Assembly: GCA_946885815.1 (NCBI GenBank)
Contig: CAMPHE010000017.1
Location: 1-12,870, forward strand
DNA from: an uncultured Arenimonas sp.
Lineage (GTDB): Bacteria > Pseudomonadota > Gammaproteobacteria > Xanthomonadales > Xanthomonadaceae
Length of the DNA: 12,870 nt
Reading direction: 5' to 3'
Part shown: positions 1 to 6,708 of the stretch, piece after piece
Numbering within the stretch: position 1 is the first letter of the stretch
Layout: every line of letters begins with the position of its first letter
The notes under the pieces: generated by a model
Databases searched by the model: none
Seen by the model: the letters and a program-made list of their open reading frames with translations, nothing else
What the model was told of the DNA's origin: nothing
Position numbers and translations under genes: made by a program

Positions 1-439
1 CGGGCTGATGCAGCTGCTGCCGTCCACCGCGCAGGCCACCGCGCGCCGGCTCGGCCGCGCATGGACCGGGCCCGCGAGCCTCTACGACCCGACCACGAAC
101 CTGACGCTCGGCATCGCGCACCTGCGCCACGAGCTGGACGAGAACGCCGGCATCGCCTACCCCGCGATCGCCGCCTACAACGCCGGGCCGACCCCGGTGG
201 GCCGCTGGAAGCGCGACCGGCCGGGCTTCGATCCGGATTTCTGGATCGAGACGGTCACGTACAAGGAGACCCGCGACTACGTCGCCCGGGTGCTGGCCTT
301 CAGCGTGATCTACGATTGGCGCCTGGACGGCACCGCCGTGCCGGTCGGCGAGCGGATGCTCGGCCGCACCGTCGCCGCCGGCTCGCCGAAACGCCGTGCC
401 TTCACCTGCCCCGCCCCGGAGCCTGTTTCCCCGCCATGA
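1..439 (+). CDS. Soluble lytic murein transglycosylase, C-terminal part (5' end outside window)
   Basis: This is the C-terminal end of a Slt70-type lytic transglycosylase, a periplasmic enzyme that cleaves the MurNAc-GlcNAc bond of peptidoglycan and leaves 1,6-anhydroMurNAc. The reading frame is already open at base 2, beginning Gly-Leu-Met-Gln-Leu-Leu-Pro-Ser-Thr-Ala, the conserved 'GLMQ(L)xPxTA' motif just after the catalytic Glu, so the Met at base 8 is internal. Further family motifs follow: 'LYDPTTNLTLG', the 'AYNAG' substrate-groove motif, and 'FWIETVTYKETRDYVARVL' near the end of the domain. The catalytic Glu, the superhelical U-domain and the signal peptide must lie left of the window. 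The TGA stop shares bases with the next gene's ATG (ATGA), so the two are probably co-translated. The family is clear; the exact member (sltY or a paralogue) cannot be fixed from this fragment. Confidence 0.92.
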   Translation, partial: GLMQLLPSTAQATARRLGRAWTGPASLYDPTTNLTLGIAHLRHELDENAGIAYPAIAAYNAGPTPVGRWKRDRPGFDPDFWIETVTYKETRDYVARVLAFSVIYDWRLDGTAVPVGERMLGRTVAAGSPKRRAFTCPAPEPVSPP

Positions 440-1380
440 TTCCCCAGAAGCTCGTCGTGCTCGGCGGTACCGGGTTCGTCGGCCGCCATCTCGTCGCGCG
501 GCTCGCGGCCGACGGCCACGACGTGACCCTGCTCAGCCGCAATCTGTCGGCGCACCCGCTGCGGCTGGTGCCGCCGGGCGTGGCGCTGCGCGAGGTCGAC
601 GTGTACGACCCCGGGGCGCTGCAGCAGGCGTTCGCCGGCGCCGACGCGGTGATCAACCTGGTCGGCATCCTCAACGAGGCCGGCGACAGCGGGCGCGGCT
701 TCCGGCGCGCGCACGTGGAGCTGACGAAGCTGGTGATCGCCGCGATGCAGCTCGCCGGCACGCGGCGGCTGCTGCAGATGAGCGCGCTCAACGCCGGGCG
801 CGGCCAGAGCCATTACCTGCGCTCGCGCGGCGAGGCGGAATCGGCGGTGAAGCGCTCGGCCCTGGACTGGACGATCTTCGAACCGTCGGTGATCTTCGGC
901 CGCGGCGACGGCCTGTTCTGTCGCTTCGCGACGCTGCTGGGCCTCGCGAATCCGGTCCTGCCGCTCGCGCGCGCCGGCGCGAAGTTCGCGCCCGTGTACA
1001 TCGGCGACGTCGTCGAGGCGTTCGTGCGCGCGCTGCGCGACCGGCGCACGTTCGGCGAGGTGTACGAGCTGTACGGGCCGGAGGTGTTCACGCTGGCGCA
1101 GATCGTGCGGATGACGGCGAAGCAGTGCGGGCTGCGGCGCTGGGTGGTGCCGCTGCCGGACGCGCTCGGGCGCGTGCAGGCGTGGGCGTTCGACTTCATA
1201 CCCGGCAAGCCGTTTTCTTCGGACAATTTCCGTTCGCTGCTGACCGATTCGGTCGGCGGCATCGACGGCCTGCACCGGCTCGGCATCACCGCGACGCCGG
1301 TGTCGGCGAAGCTGCCGGAGATCCTCGGGCACGTGGACGAACGCCAGGCGCGGTACACGCGCTACCGCGCGTCGCGCTGA
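436..1380 (+). CDS. Complex I NDUFA9-like atypical short-chain dehydrogenase-fold protein
   Basis: This 314-residue protein has a Rossmann fold of the atypical/extended SDR type related to mitochondrial NDUFA9, usually annotated in xanthomonads as 'complex I NDUFA9 subunit family' or NAD(P)H-binding protein. The nucleotide-binding motif GGTGFVG is at residues 10-16, right at the N terminus. 'NLVGIL' is at about 74-79 and 'MSALNA' at 115-120. The usual SDR Tyr-x-x-x-Lys appears as Tyr127-x-x-x-Arg131. '[12 protein letters not shown]' follows at 147-158. There is no signal peptide. The ATG at 436 overlaps the upstream stop by 4 bases and places the glycine-rich loop at the expected distance from the start, so I prefer it to in-frame codons further upstream. 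cca follows after a single base, so the three genes look like one transcript. Its biochemical role in bacteria is not settled; a quinone-biosynthesis or complex I link is inference from family. Confidence 0.85.
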   Translation: MIPQKLVVLGGTGFVGRHLVARLAADGHDVTLLSRNLSAHPLRLVPPGVALREVDVYDPGALQQAFAGADAVINLVGILNEAGDSGRGFRRAHVELTKLVIAAMQLAGTRRLLQMSALNAGRGQSHYLRSRGEAESAVKRSALDWTIFEPSVIFGRGDGLFCRFATLLGLANPVLPLARAGAKFAPVYIGDVVEAFVRALRDRRTFGEVYELYGPEVFTLAQIVRMTAKQCGLRRWVVPLPDALGRVQAWAFDFIPGKPFSSDNFRSLLTDSVGGIDGLHRLGITATPVSAKLPEILGHVDERQARYTRYRASR

Positions 1381-1381
1381 C

Positions 1382-2599
1382 GTGCGCACGTACCGCGTCG
1401 GCGGCGTGGTGCGCGACCGGCTGCTCGGGCAGGCGCCCGGCGATCGCGACCACGTCGTGGTCGGCGCCACACCCGAGGCGATGGTGCAGGCGGGCTTCGT
1501 CCCGGTCGGCAAGGATTTCCCCGTGTTCCTGCACCCGGAAACGAAGGAAGAGCACGCGCTTGCGCGCACCGAGCGCAAGAGCGCGCCCGGCTACCGCGGG
1601 TTCGTCGTGCACGCCGACCCGTCGGTGACGCTGGAACAGGACCTGGAACGGCGCGACTTCACGATCAACGCGATCGCCGAAGCGGACGACGGGACGCTGG
1701 TGGATCCGTTCGGCGGCGCGCGCGACATCGAGGCGCGCGTGCTGCGGCATGTCTCGCCGGCGTTCGCGGAAGACCCGGTGCGCATCCTGCGCGGCGCGCG
1801 TTTCATGGCACGGTTCGCGCCGCTCGGATTCACCGTGGCGGACGAGACGCTGGCGCTGATGCGGTCGATGGTGGACGCGGGCGAGGTCGACCACCTCGTG
1901 CCCGAGCGCGTCTGGCAGGAGCTGAAGCGGATGCTGGAGATGCCGGTGCCGTCCGCCGGCCTGCGCCTGCTGCACGACTGCGGCGCGCTGGCGAAGCTGC
2001 TGCCGGAAGTGGAGGCGCTGTACGGCGTGCCGCAACGCGCCGAGTACCACCCGGAAGTGGACACCGGCGTGCACGTGGAGATGGTGCTCGACATGGCGGC
2101 GACGCTCGCCCCCGGTGATTCGCTGGTGGGGTTCTGCGCGCTGGTGCACGACCTCGGCAAGGCGCTGACGCCGGCCGACGTGCTGCCGAAGCACATCGGT
2201 CACGAACACGGTGGCGTCGCGCCGGTGCGTGACGTCGCGCTGCGGCTGAAGGTGCCGCAGGAATACGGCGCGCTGGCGCAGATCGTCTGCCGCGAACACC
2301 TGAACGTGCATCGCCTCGCCGAAATGCGGCCGGAGAAGGTGCACGACCTGCTCGCGCGCTGCGACGCCTTCCGCCGGCCCGAGCGCGTCGCGCGGATCGC
2401 GCTGGTGTGCGAGGCCGACAAGCGCGGCCGGCTCGGGCTGCAGGACCAGCCCTACCCGTCCGGCGCGCTGCTCGTACGCCTGCACGCGGCGGCGATGACG
2501 GTCTCCGCCACCGACGCCGTCGCCGCCGGCCTCGAGGGCCCGGCCGTCGGCGAATGGCTCCGCCGCCAGCGCATCGCCGCGATCAAAAATCTGCTCTGA
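1382..2599 (+). CDS. cca: Multifunctional CCA-adding enzyme (tRNA nucleotidyltransferase with HD domain)
   Basis: This 405-residue enzyme adds or repairs the 3'-terminal CCA of tRNAs in the cytoplasm from CTP and ATP without a nucleic acid template. The nucleotidyltransferase head shows GG at 7-8, RD at 11-12 and the metal-binding pair Asp21/Asp23 ('GDRDHVVVG'). Then come '[10 protein letters not shown]' (90-99) and '[15 protein letters not shown]' (131-145). The C-terminal half carries an HD phosphohydrolase domain with His256-Asp257 ('[12 protein letters not shown]'), which in the E. coli enzyme gives phosphatase and 2',3'-cyclic phosphodiesterase activity, so this is the multifunctional gammaproteobacterial form. 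The length is close to the 412 residues of E. coli. The GTG start aligns exactly with the E. coli start. It lies one base after the previous stop without a clear ribosome-binding site, suggesting translational coupling. Its last codons and stop lie inside the inverted repeat at 2586-2631. Confidence 0.97.
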   Translation: MRTYRVGGVVRDRLLGQAPGDRDHVVVGATPEAMVQAGFVPVGKDFPVFLHPETKEEHALARTERKSAPGYRGFVVHADPSVTLEQDLERRDFTINAIAEADDGTLVDPFGGARDIEARVLRHVSPAFAEDPVRILRGARFMARFAPLGFTVADETLALMRSMVDAGEVDHLVPERVWQELKRMLEMPVPSAGLRLLHDCGALAKLLPEVEALYGVPQRAEYHPEVDTGVHVEMVLDMAATLAPGDSLVGFCALVHDLGKALTPADVLPKHIGHEHGGVAPVRDVALRLKVPQEYGALAQIVCREHLNVHRLAEMRPEKVHDLLARCDAFRRPERVARIALVCEADKRGRLGLQDQPYPSGALLVRLHAAAMTVSATDAVAAGLEGPAVGEWLRRQRIAAIKNLL

Positions 2600-2631
2600 G
2601 CAAATTATTTAATTTGCTCAGAGCAGATTTT
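2586..2631. terminator. Perfect 22-bp inverted repeat, bidirectional terminator between cca and vanZ-like gene
   Basis: Bases 2586-2607 and 2610-2631 are perfect reverse complements separated by only two T residues, so RNA from either strand can form a hairpin of about 21 bp with a 4-base loop. Each arm begins or ends with a run of four A or T, giving a short U-run on both strands. The element is AT-rich in very GC-rich surroundings. The stop codon of cca (2597-2599) and that of the converging vanZ-like gene (2605-2607) both lie in the left arm, so one short element serves both genes. Bidirectional termination is inferred from position and structure. Confidence 0.85.
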
Positions 2632-3039
2632 CCGGTCGAGGCGCTGGAGGGCGGTGGCGAGCGGGGTCGCCGCGGTGGCGAGGCCCAGCAGGACGCCGAG
2701 GGTGTCGGCGAGCGCGTCGGCGGGTTCGGCGAGGCGGTCGGTGGTGAAGCCGGCCTGCGCGAACTCGAGCGCGATGCCGAGGGCGACCAGGGCCGCCGCG
2801 GCGAGTGCCTGCGCCCGCCAGGTCGCGAACAGCTGCACGGCCCACGCCGTCAGCACGAAGTACGCGAGCAGGTGGCCGAACTTGTCGGAACCCGACGGCG
2901 CGTCGATCGCGACCGGCGACACCAGCGACAGCACGACGCAAAGCACCCAGCCGAACGCCCACACCGCCAGCCACACCCGCGGCCGGTGGAAAGCGCGCAG
3001 CGCCGGCCTGCGCGGCCGCGACCCGGGCGTCACCGGCAT
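2605..3039 (-). CDS. VanZ-like family membrane protein
   Basis: This 144-residue integral membrane protein has the layout of the VanZ-like family. Hydrophobic segments fall at about residues 22-44, 54-72, 76-95 and 105-127. The family signature 'SGSDKFGHLLAYFVL' is at 49-63, with Lys53 and His56 at the mouth of the second segment. The second signature, 'ALEFAQAGF...R...D...D..G', spans about 90-115. The family includes teicoplanin-resistance VanZ, but chromosomal homologues like this one have no established function and resistance should not be inferred. The start is the ATG at 3039, which overlaps the stop of the upstream midA-like gene (ATGA), so the two are probably translationally coupled. 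The final residues and stop are encoded inside the inverted repeat shared with cca, so the C terminus is in part shaped by the terminator. Confidence 0.85.
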   Translation of the reverse strand: MPVTPGSRPRRPALRAFHRPRVWLAVWAFGWVLCVVLSLVSPVAIDAPSGSDKFGHLLAYFVLTAWAVQLFATWRAQALAAAALVALGIALEFAQAGFTTDRLAEPADALADTLGVLLGLATAATPLATALQRLDRKICSEQIK

Positions 3040-4208
3040 CACAGCCGCCGCGTCAGGTCGCCGACGGCGAACGCCAGTCCCATGTCGACGCCGCGCTGGA
3101 ACCCCATCGCCTGGAACCGCTCGCCCATCTCGCCGGGCAGCGTGAGCCGCTTGACCTCGTTGGTGCGGCGATGCCGCTCGACCGGATCGGCGATCGCCTC
3201 GATCGCCTGCAGCTGTTCGCCGAGCCCGTTGGCGATCAGGAAACTCGCCTGCGAGCAGTACCCGGCGAGCTCGAAACCCGCCCCGACGCCGGCTTCGGCC
3301 AGCGCCGTGAAATCGACGAACGCGGTGATGTCCTGCAGGCCCGGGAGCGCGAACGGATCGGCGTTCGCGACATGGCGTCGATGGCAGACCAGCGTGCCGT
3401 CGCGGCGCTCGGGCAGGTAGTACTCCGCGCGCGGATAGCCGTAGTCGACGAACAGCATCGCGCCGTCCTCCAGAAGCCCGCCCACCGCCTGGATCCAGTA
3501 CGGCAGCTGCGGCAGCAGCTCGGAGCGATAGCCCTCGGGCAGCGGCGCGCCGAGCTGGTGCTCGACGTGCCGAACCGCCGCGCGCAACAGCGCGTCGGCC
3601 GGCTGGTCGACGCGGATCGGCGCGCCATCGGCGGACAGCGCCACATGCTCCTCGTACACCTCGCCGCCGCGCACGACGAAGCGCGGGGTCGGCAGCGCGT
3701 CGAGCACTTCGTTCGCGAACAGCACGCCGCGCCACTCCCGCTCGGGCGGCCCGTCGAGCCAGTGCACGCGCGCGAACACGTCGGCGTCGAGCGCCGCCCG
3801 CAGGCGCGCATGCTGCCGCTCGCGCAGGTCCGCGCTGGGCTCCAGGATCAGATAACGCGCCGGCAGCGCGCCGCGCCGCGCGAATTCCTGCAGCGCCGCC
3901 TCGGCGAACGCGCCGCTGCCGCCGCCGATCTCGAAGAAGTCGACGTCGCCGTCGAGCTGCGCGAACGCCACCGACGCGAACGTCGCGACGCACGCCGCGA
4001 ACGTCGGCCCGAGTTCCGGCGCGGTGACGAAGTCGCCGTCGGCGCCGAACTTGCGCGCGCCGGCGCTGTAGTAGCCGAGTCCCGGCGCATAAAGCGCCAG
4101 CTCCATGTAGCGGGAAAAAGGAATCGCGCCACCGGCGCCGCCGATCTGCGCGCGGATGACGGCCTGCAGTTCCTCGCTGTGCGCGAGCGCGGGGTCGGGT
4201 TCGTTCAT
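3039..4208 (-). CDS. MidA/NDUFAF7-like class I SAM-dependent methyltransferase
   Basis: This 389-residue protein matches the DUF185/MidA family. Its mitochondrial member NDUFAF7 methylates an arginine of the complex I subunit NDUFS2 during assembly; the bacterial substrate is not established. Visible motifs in order: 'FSRYMELALYAPGLGYY' (31-47), 'GDFVTAPELGPTFA' (58-71), the SAM-binding loop 'EIGGGSGAF' (93-101), 'ANEVLDALP' (165-173), 'DYGYPRAEYY' (255-264) and 'LIANGL' near 324-329. Length and motif order fit a complete protein. The ATG at 4208 is chosen because it precedes the conserved N-terminal motif by about 30 residues; the frame stays open further upstream only because it runs antisense through the divergent reductase gene. 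No strong ribosome-binding site is visible. It forms a two-gene unit with the vanZ-like gene and is divergent from the pteridine reductase gene. Confidence 0.9.
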   Translation of the reverse strand: MNEPDPALAHSEELQAVIRAQIGGAGGAIPFSRYMELALYAPGLGYYSAGARKFGADGDFVTAPELGPTFAACVATFASVAFAQLDGDVDFFEIGGGSGAFAEAALQEFARRGALPARYLILEPSADLRERQHARLRAALDADVFARVHWLDGPPEREWRGVLFANEVLDALPTPRFVVRGGEVYEEHVALSADGAPIRVDQPADALLRAAVRHVEHQLGAPLPEGYRSELLPQLPYWIQAVGGLLEDGAMLFVDYGYPRAEYYLPERRDGTLVCHRRHVANADPFALPGLQDITAFVDFTALAEAGVGAGFELAGYCSQASFLIANGLGEQLQAIEAIADPVERHRRTNEVKRLTLPGEMGERFQAMGFQRGVDMGLAFAVGDLTRRL

Positions 4209-4264
4209 GTTGGCAATCAGGTGGGCTGCGCGCAGGATAACGACATTCCGCGTGGAGCCGACGT
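4209..4264. promoter_or_regulatory. Divergent promoter region, midA-like / pteridine reductase
   Basis: These 56 bases separate two divergent start codons and must hold transcription signals for at least one of the genes. On the + strand TTGGCA (4210-4215) resembles a -35 box and GATAAC (4236-4241) resembles a -10 box, but the 20-base spacer is longer than ideal. On the - strand TATCCT (4239-4234) is a weak -10 candidate without a matching -35. A clear GGAG (4254-4257) sits 7 bases before the reductase ATG and supports that start. The promoter assignments are tentative. Confidence 0.35.
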
Positions 4265-5005
4265 ATGTCCGAGTCCCGTCCCGTCGTGCTGGTGACCGGC
4301 GCCGCCCGCCGCATCGGTGCGGCGATCGCCCGCCGGCTGCACGCGGCCGGTTACGACGTCGCCCTGCACCATCGCGCGTCGCCCGACGACATGGCGACGC
4401 TCGTCGCGGAGCTCGAAGCGGCGCGCGCGCGCAGCACGACCGCCCTCGTCGCCGAGCTGGCCGACGACACCGCGCCGGCGCATCTGGTCGGCGAAACACT
4501 GGCACGGTTCGGCCGCCTCGACGCGCTGGTGAACAATGCCAGCGCGTTCTTCCCGACCCCGTTCGGCGATTCGACGCCGGCACAGTTCGACACGCTGTTC
4601 GCGTCGAACGCGCGCGCGCCGTGGTTCCTCGCCCAGGCCGCGGCGCCGGCGCTGCGCGCGGCCGGTGGCGCCATCGTCAACCTCGGCGACATCCACGGCG
4701 AGCAGCCGCTGCGCGATCACGGCCCGTATTCGATGGCGAAGGCGGCGCTGCTGATGGCCACGCGCGCGCTGGCGCTGGAACTCGCGCCGGAAGTTCGCGT
4801 CAACGCGGTGTCGCCCGGCGCGATCCTGTGGCCCGAACACGGCAAGTCCGACGAGGAGAAGCAGGCGCTGCTGGCGAAGGTGCCGCTGGCCCGCGCGGGC
4901 AGCGCCGAGGACGTCGCCGAAGCCGTGCGCTGGCTGCTGCAGGACGCGCGCTATACGACGGGCCACGTGCTCCGCGTCGATGGCGGGCGGTTGGCGGCGC
5001 CTTGA
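4265..5005 (+). CDS. Pteridine reductase (PTR1/FolM-type short-chain dehydrogenase)
   Basis: This 246-residue short-chain dehydrogenase belongs to the pteridine reductase branch, which reduces dihydropterins (and, in some members, dihydrofolate) to the tetrahydro forms with NADPH. The diagnostic cofactor loop TGxxxRxG is present as TGAARRIG at 11-18, where the Arg favours NADPH. NNAS follows at 90-93. The active site reads Asp142, Tyr155, Lys159 ('NLGDIHGEQPLRDHGPYSMAK' region), the same Asp-to-Tyr spacing of 13 and Tyr-x-x-x-Lys as in Leishmania PTR1 (Asp181, Tyr194, Lys198); most SDRs have Ser instead of this Asp. A GGAG lies 7 bases before the ATG. The stop overlaps the proposed TTG start of the next gene. 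folB and folK lie about 3.5 kb downstream on the other strand, which fits a role in pterin/folate metabolism. I did not assign the symbol folM because orthology to the E. coli gene is unproven. Confidence 0.92.
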   Translation: MSESRPVVLVTGAARRIGAAIARRLHAAGYDVALHHRASPDDMATLVAELEAARARSTTALVAELADDTAPAHLVGETLARFGRLDALVNNASAFFPTPFGDSTPAQFDTLFASNARAPWFLAQAAAPALRAAGGAIVNLGDIHGEQPLRDHGPYSMAKAALLMATRALALELAPEVRVNAVSPGAILWPEHGKSDEEKQALLAKVPLARAGSAEDVAEAVRWLLQDARYTTGHVLRVDGGRLAAP

Positions 5006-5778
5006 GGCCGCCGCTCCTGCGATCCGGCAAGGTCGTCGCGCTCGCCGCGATGATCGCGGCGGCCACCGCCACCGCCGGCGCCGCTCCGGCAACGGAGAAT
5101 TCGCCCTCGGTCGCCGTCGGTCCGGAGAGTGGCGAGGGCGACCGCGCCGCCGCCGCCGAAGCCCGCGTGCGTGCCTCCCTCGAAAGGCAGTTGCAGCGTC
5201 GCGGCCTGCGCTGGGGCGCGCCGATCCTGCTGCAGGTGTTCAAGGAAGAGAACGACCTCGAGGTGTGGGTCGACGACGGCGAACGGTACGTGCTGTTCCG
5301 CCGCTACCCGATCTGTCACTGGTCCGGCGCGATCGGCCCCAAGCTCCGCCAGGGCGACCAGCAGGCGCCGGAAGGCTTCTACGCGATCCGGCCCGGCGGG
5401 ATGAACCCGCGCAGCATCGCTCACCTCTCCATGAATCTCGGCTACCCGAATGCGTACGACCGGGCCCACGGGCGCACCGGCGACTTCCTGATGGTGCACG
5501 GCAGCTGCTATTCGATCGGCTGCTATGCGATCGGCGACGACGCGATCGAGCAGGTGTACACGCTCGCGCGGGCGGCATTCGCCGGCGGCCAGCGCGAGAT
5601 CCCGGTCCATGCGTTCCCGTTCCGGTTCGACCTGCGACAGGAGATCGGCTGGAAGGACGACCCGTGGGCACCGTTCTGGCGGCAATTGCGCGAAGGATTC
5701 GACGCGTTCGCGGCGAGCGGACGCCCGCCCGTCGTGCAGGTGCGCGACGGCCGCTACGTCATCGCCGAAGCCCCGTGA
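5002..5778 (+). CDS. Secreted YafK/DpaA-like L,D-transpeptidase-fold (YkuD) protein
   Basis: This 258-residue exported protein has the YkuD catalytic fold of the YafK type. Periplasmic members act on peptidoglycan; E. coli YafK (LdtF/DpaA) detaches Braun lipoprotein from the wall. The start is inferred to be TTG at 5002, overlapping the upstream stop (TTGA). It gives a good signal peptide with a basic n-region (Arg2, Arg7, Lys10), a hydrophobic core and 'GAAPA' near residue 30; the first ATG (5050) would remove the basic region. The mature part shows 'LQVFKEENDLEVWV' (77-90), 'YPICHWSG' (102-109), 'APEGFYAI' (122-129) and the active-site segment 'MVHGSCYSIGCYAIGDDA', with His166 and predicted nucleophile Cys174 (a second Cys, 169, lies nearby). 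It is probably co-transcribed with the reductase gene. Whether it makes or breaks cross-links cannot be read from sequence. Confidence 0.88.
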   Translation: MRPPLLRSGKVVALAAMIAAATATAGAAPATENSPSVAVGPESGEGDRAAAAEARVRASLERQLQRRGLRWGAPILLQVFKEENDLEVWVDDGERYVLFRRYPICHWSGAIGPKLRQGDQQAPEGFYAIRPGGMNPRSIAHLSMNLGYPNAYDRAHGRTGDFLMVHGSCYSIGCYAIGDDAIEQVYTLARAAFAGGQREIPVHAFPFRFDLRQEIGWKDDPWAPFWRQLREGFDAFAASGRPPVVQVRDGRYVIAEAP

Positions 5779-5787
5779 GCCCCGGCG

Positions 5788-6621
5788 CTACTTCGCCCGG
5801 AACGCCGCCTGCAGTTCGCCCCCGCCGAAGCCCGCCGGCGCGTCGCCGTCGGTGGCGAAACGGTACAGCGCCGCCGAATAGATGCCCGACAGCGCGGCCT
5901 GGAACACGGCCATGAACGCCAGCACCAGCGCGCCGATCACCGCGAGCACGGTCGCCGCGACCGCGCCCATCGTCACCGCGGCGCCGATCACGAGCGCGAC
6001 GAACGCGAAGACGACCAGCACCGTCATCAGTCCGAACGCGAGGCCGATGCCGGCGTTGCCGACCAGGTTCTCGCCCCAGGTGCGCTTGAGCAGCGCCGCG
6101 CTTTCCTTGACCGCGTCGATCGGCCCGAGGTCGCGCGCCACCAGCACCGGCACCACGAGGAACGTCGCCACCGTCCAGGCCACGCCGACGATGCCGATCA
6201 CGATCCGGCCGAGGATCCCGGCGCGCTGTTCGGCCGCCTGCAGCAGCAGGCCCACCGTGGCGGCGATCGCCGCGTAGCCGAGGATCGCGCCCAGCCGGCT
6301 GCGCGCGATGCGCAGACCGTCGGCGACCGTCGGATCGCCGCCTTCGAGGCGGATCATCGCCGCGCCGACCAGCGCGGTATTGAAGAAGAAGATCACGAAG
6401 TACTGGCACAGGTAGAACGCGAACCCGAACAGCACCTCGACGAGGCCCGGTTCGCTGCCGTCGAAGATGCGCAGGCCGATCGCCGGCACGATGAACGTCG
6501 CCGCGACGATCGCGGTGCACACCGCCGACACGACCGGAAACAGCAGCAGTTCCTTGTCGGAACGCAGCACCGACGCGCTCGCCTTCACCAGCCCCCAGCT
6601 GCGGGAAAATTTCTCGAACAT
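5788..6621 (-). CDS. DUF6159-type multi-pass membrane protein
   Basis: This 277-residue very hydrophobic protein looks like the DUF6159 family, whose function is unknown. The N terminus 'MFEKFSRSWGLVKASASVLRSDKELLLFP' is typical: a short amphipathic cytoplasmic stretch, then a hydrophobic segment after 'LLLFPVVS'. I count about six membrane segments, around residues 30-50, 60-86, 109-126, 134-159, 183-215 and 217-255 (the later ones closely packed), with a short polar C-terminal tail. Two ATGs are available. The one at 6621 is preferred because a run of six G lies 7 bases upstream of it on the - strand; the other, two codons earlier at 6627, would have only one base of spacing. The frame continues upstream for hundreds of codons, but only antisense to the lipoprotein gene. 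The stop lies 9 bases from the converging transpeptidase-fold gene, with no hairpin between them. Confidence 0.82.
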   Translation of the reverse strand: MFEKFSRSWGLVKASASVLRSDKELLLFPVVSAVCTAIVAATFIVPAIGLRIFDGSEPGLVEVLFGFAFYLCQYFVIFFFNTALVGAAMIRLEGGDPTVADGLRIARSRLGAILGYAAIAATVGLLLQAAEQRAGILGRIVIGIVGVAWTVATFLVVPVLVARDLGPIDAVKESAALLKRTWGENLVGNAGIGLAFGLMTVLVVFAFVALVIGAAVTMGAVAATVLAVIGALVLAFMAVFQAALSGIYSAALYRFATDGDAPAGFGGGELQAAFRAK

Positions 6622-6708
6622 GGCCATGCCCCCCGGGTGGATGCGGCGATCATAGGCCCGGGATCGGCATAATCCCACCTGGTTCCCACCCCTCCCCGAC
6701 GTCTTCCG
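6622..6708. promoter_or_regulatory. Divergent promoter region, DUF6159 gene / barrel lipoprotein gene
   Basis: These 87 bases lie between two divergent starts. On the + strand CATAAT (6668-6673) matches the sigma-70 -10 consensus at 5 of 6 positions and would give a leader of about 30 bases for the lipoprotein gene; no good -35 box is visible. On the - strand TATGAT (6654-6649) also matches at 5 of 6 and faces the DUF6159 gene. The two candidate -10 boxes are only 13 bases apart, so the promoters would overlap. The lipoprotein start has no obvious Shine-Dalgarno. Confidence 0.4.

Noticed and set aside
2605..3039. VanZ-like protein as a glycopeptide-resistance gene.
   Set aside because: The family is broad and the neighbourhood lacks vanR/S/H/A/X-type genes; only the fold is supported.
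2805..4295. A 496-codon + strand open frame opposite the vanZ-like and midA-like genes.
   Set aside because: The - strand frame carries the clear MidA motifs (GGGSG loop, ANEVLDALP, DYGY) and VanZ motifs; the + strand frame has no recognisable domain.
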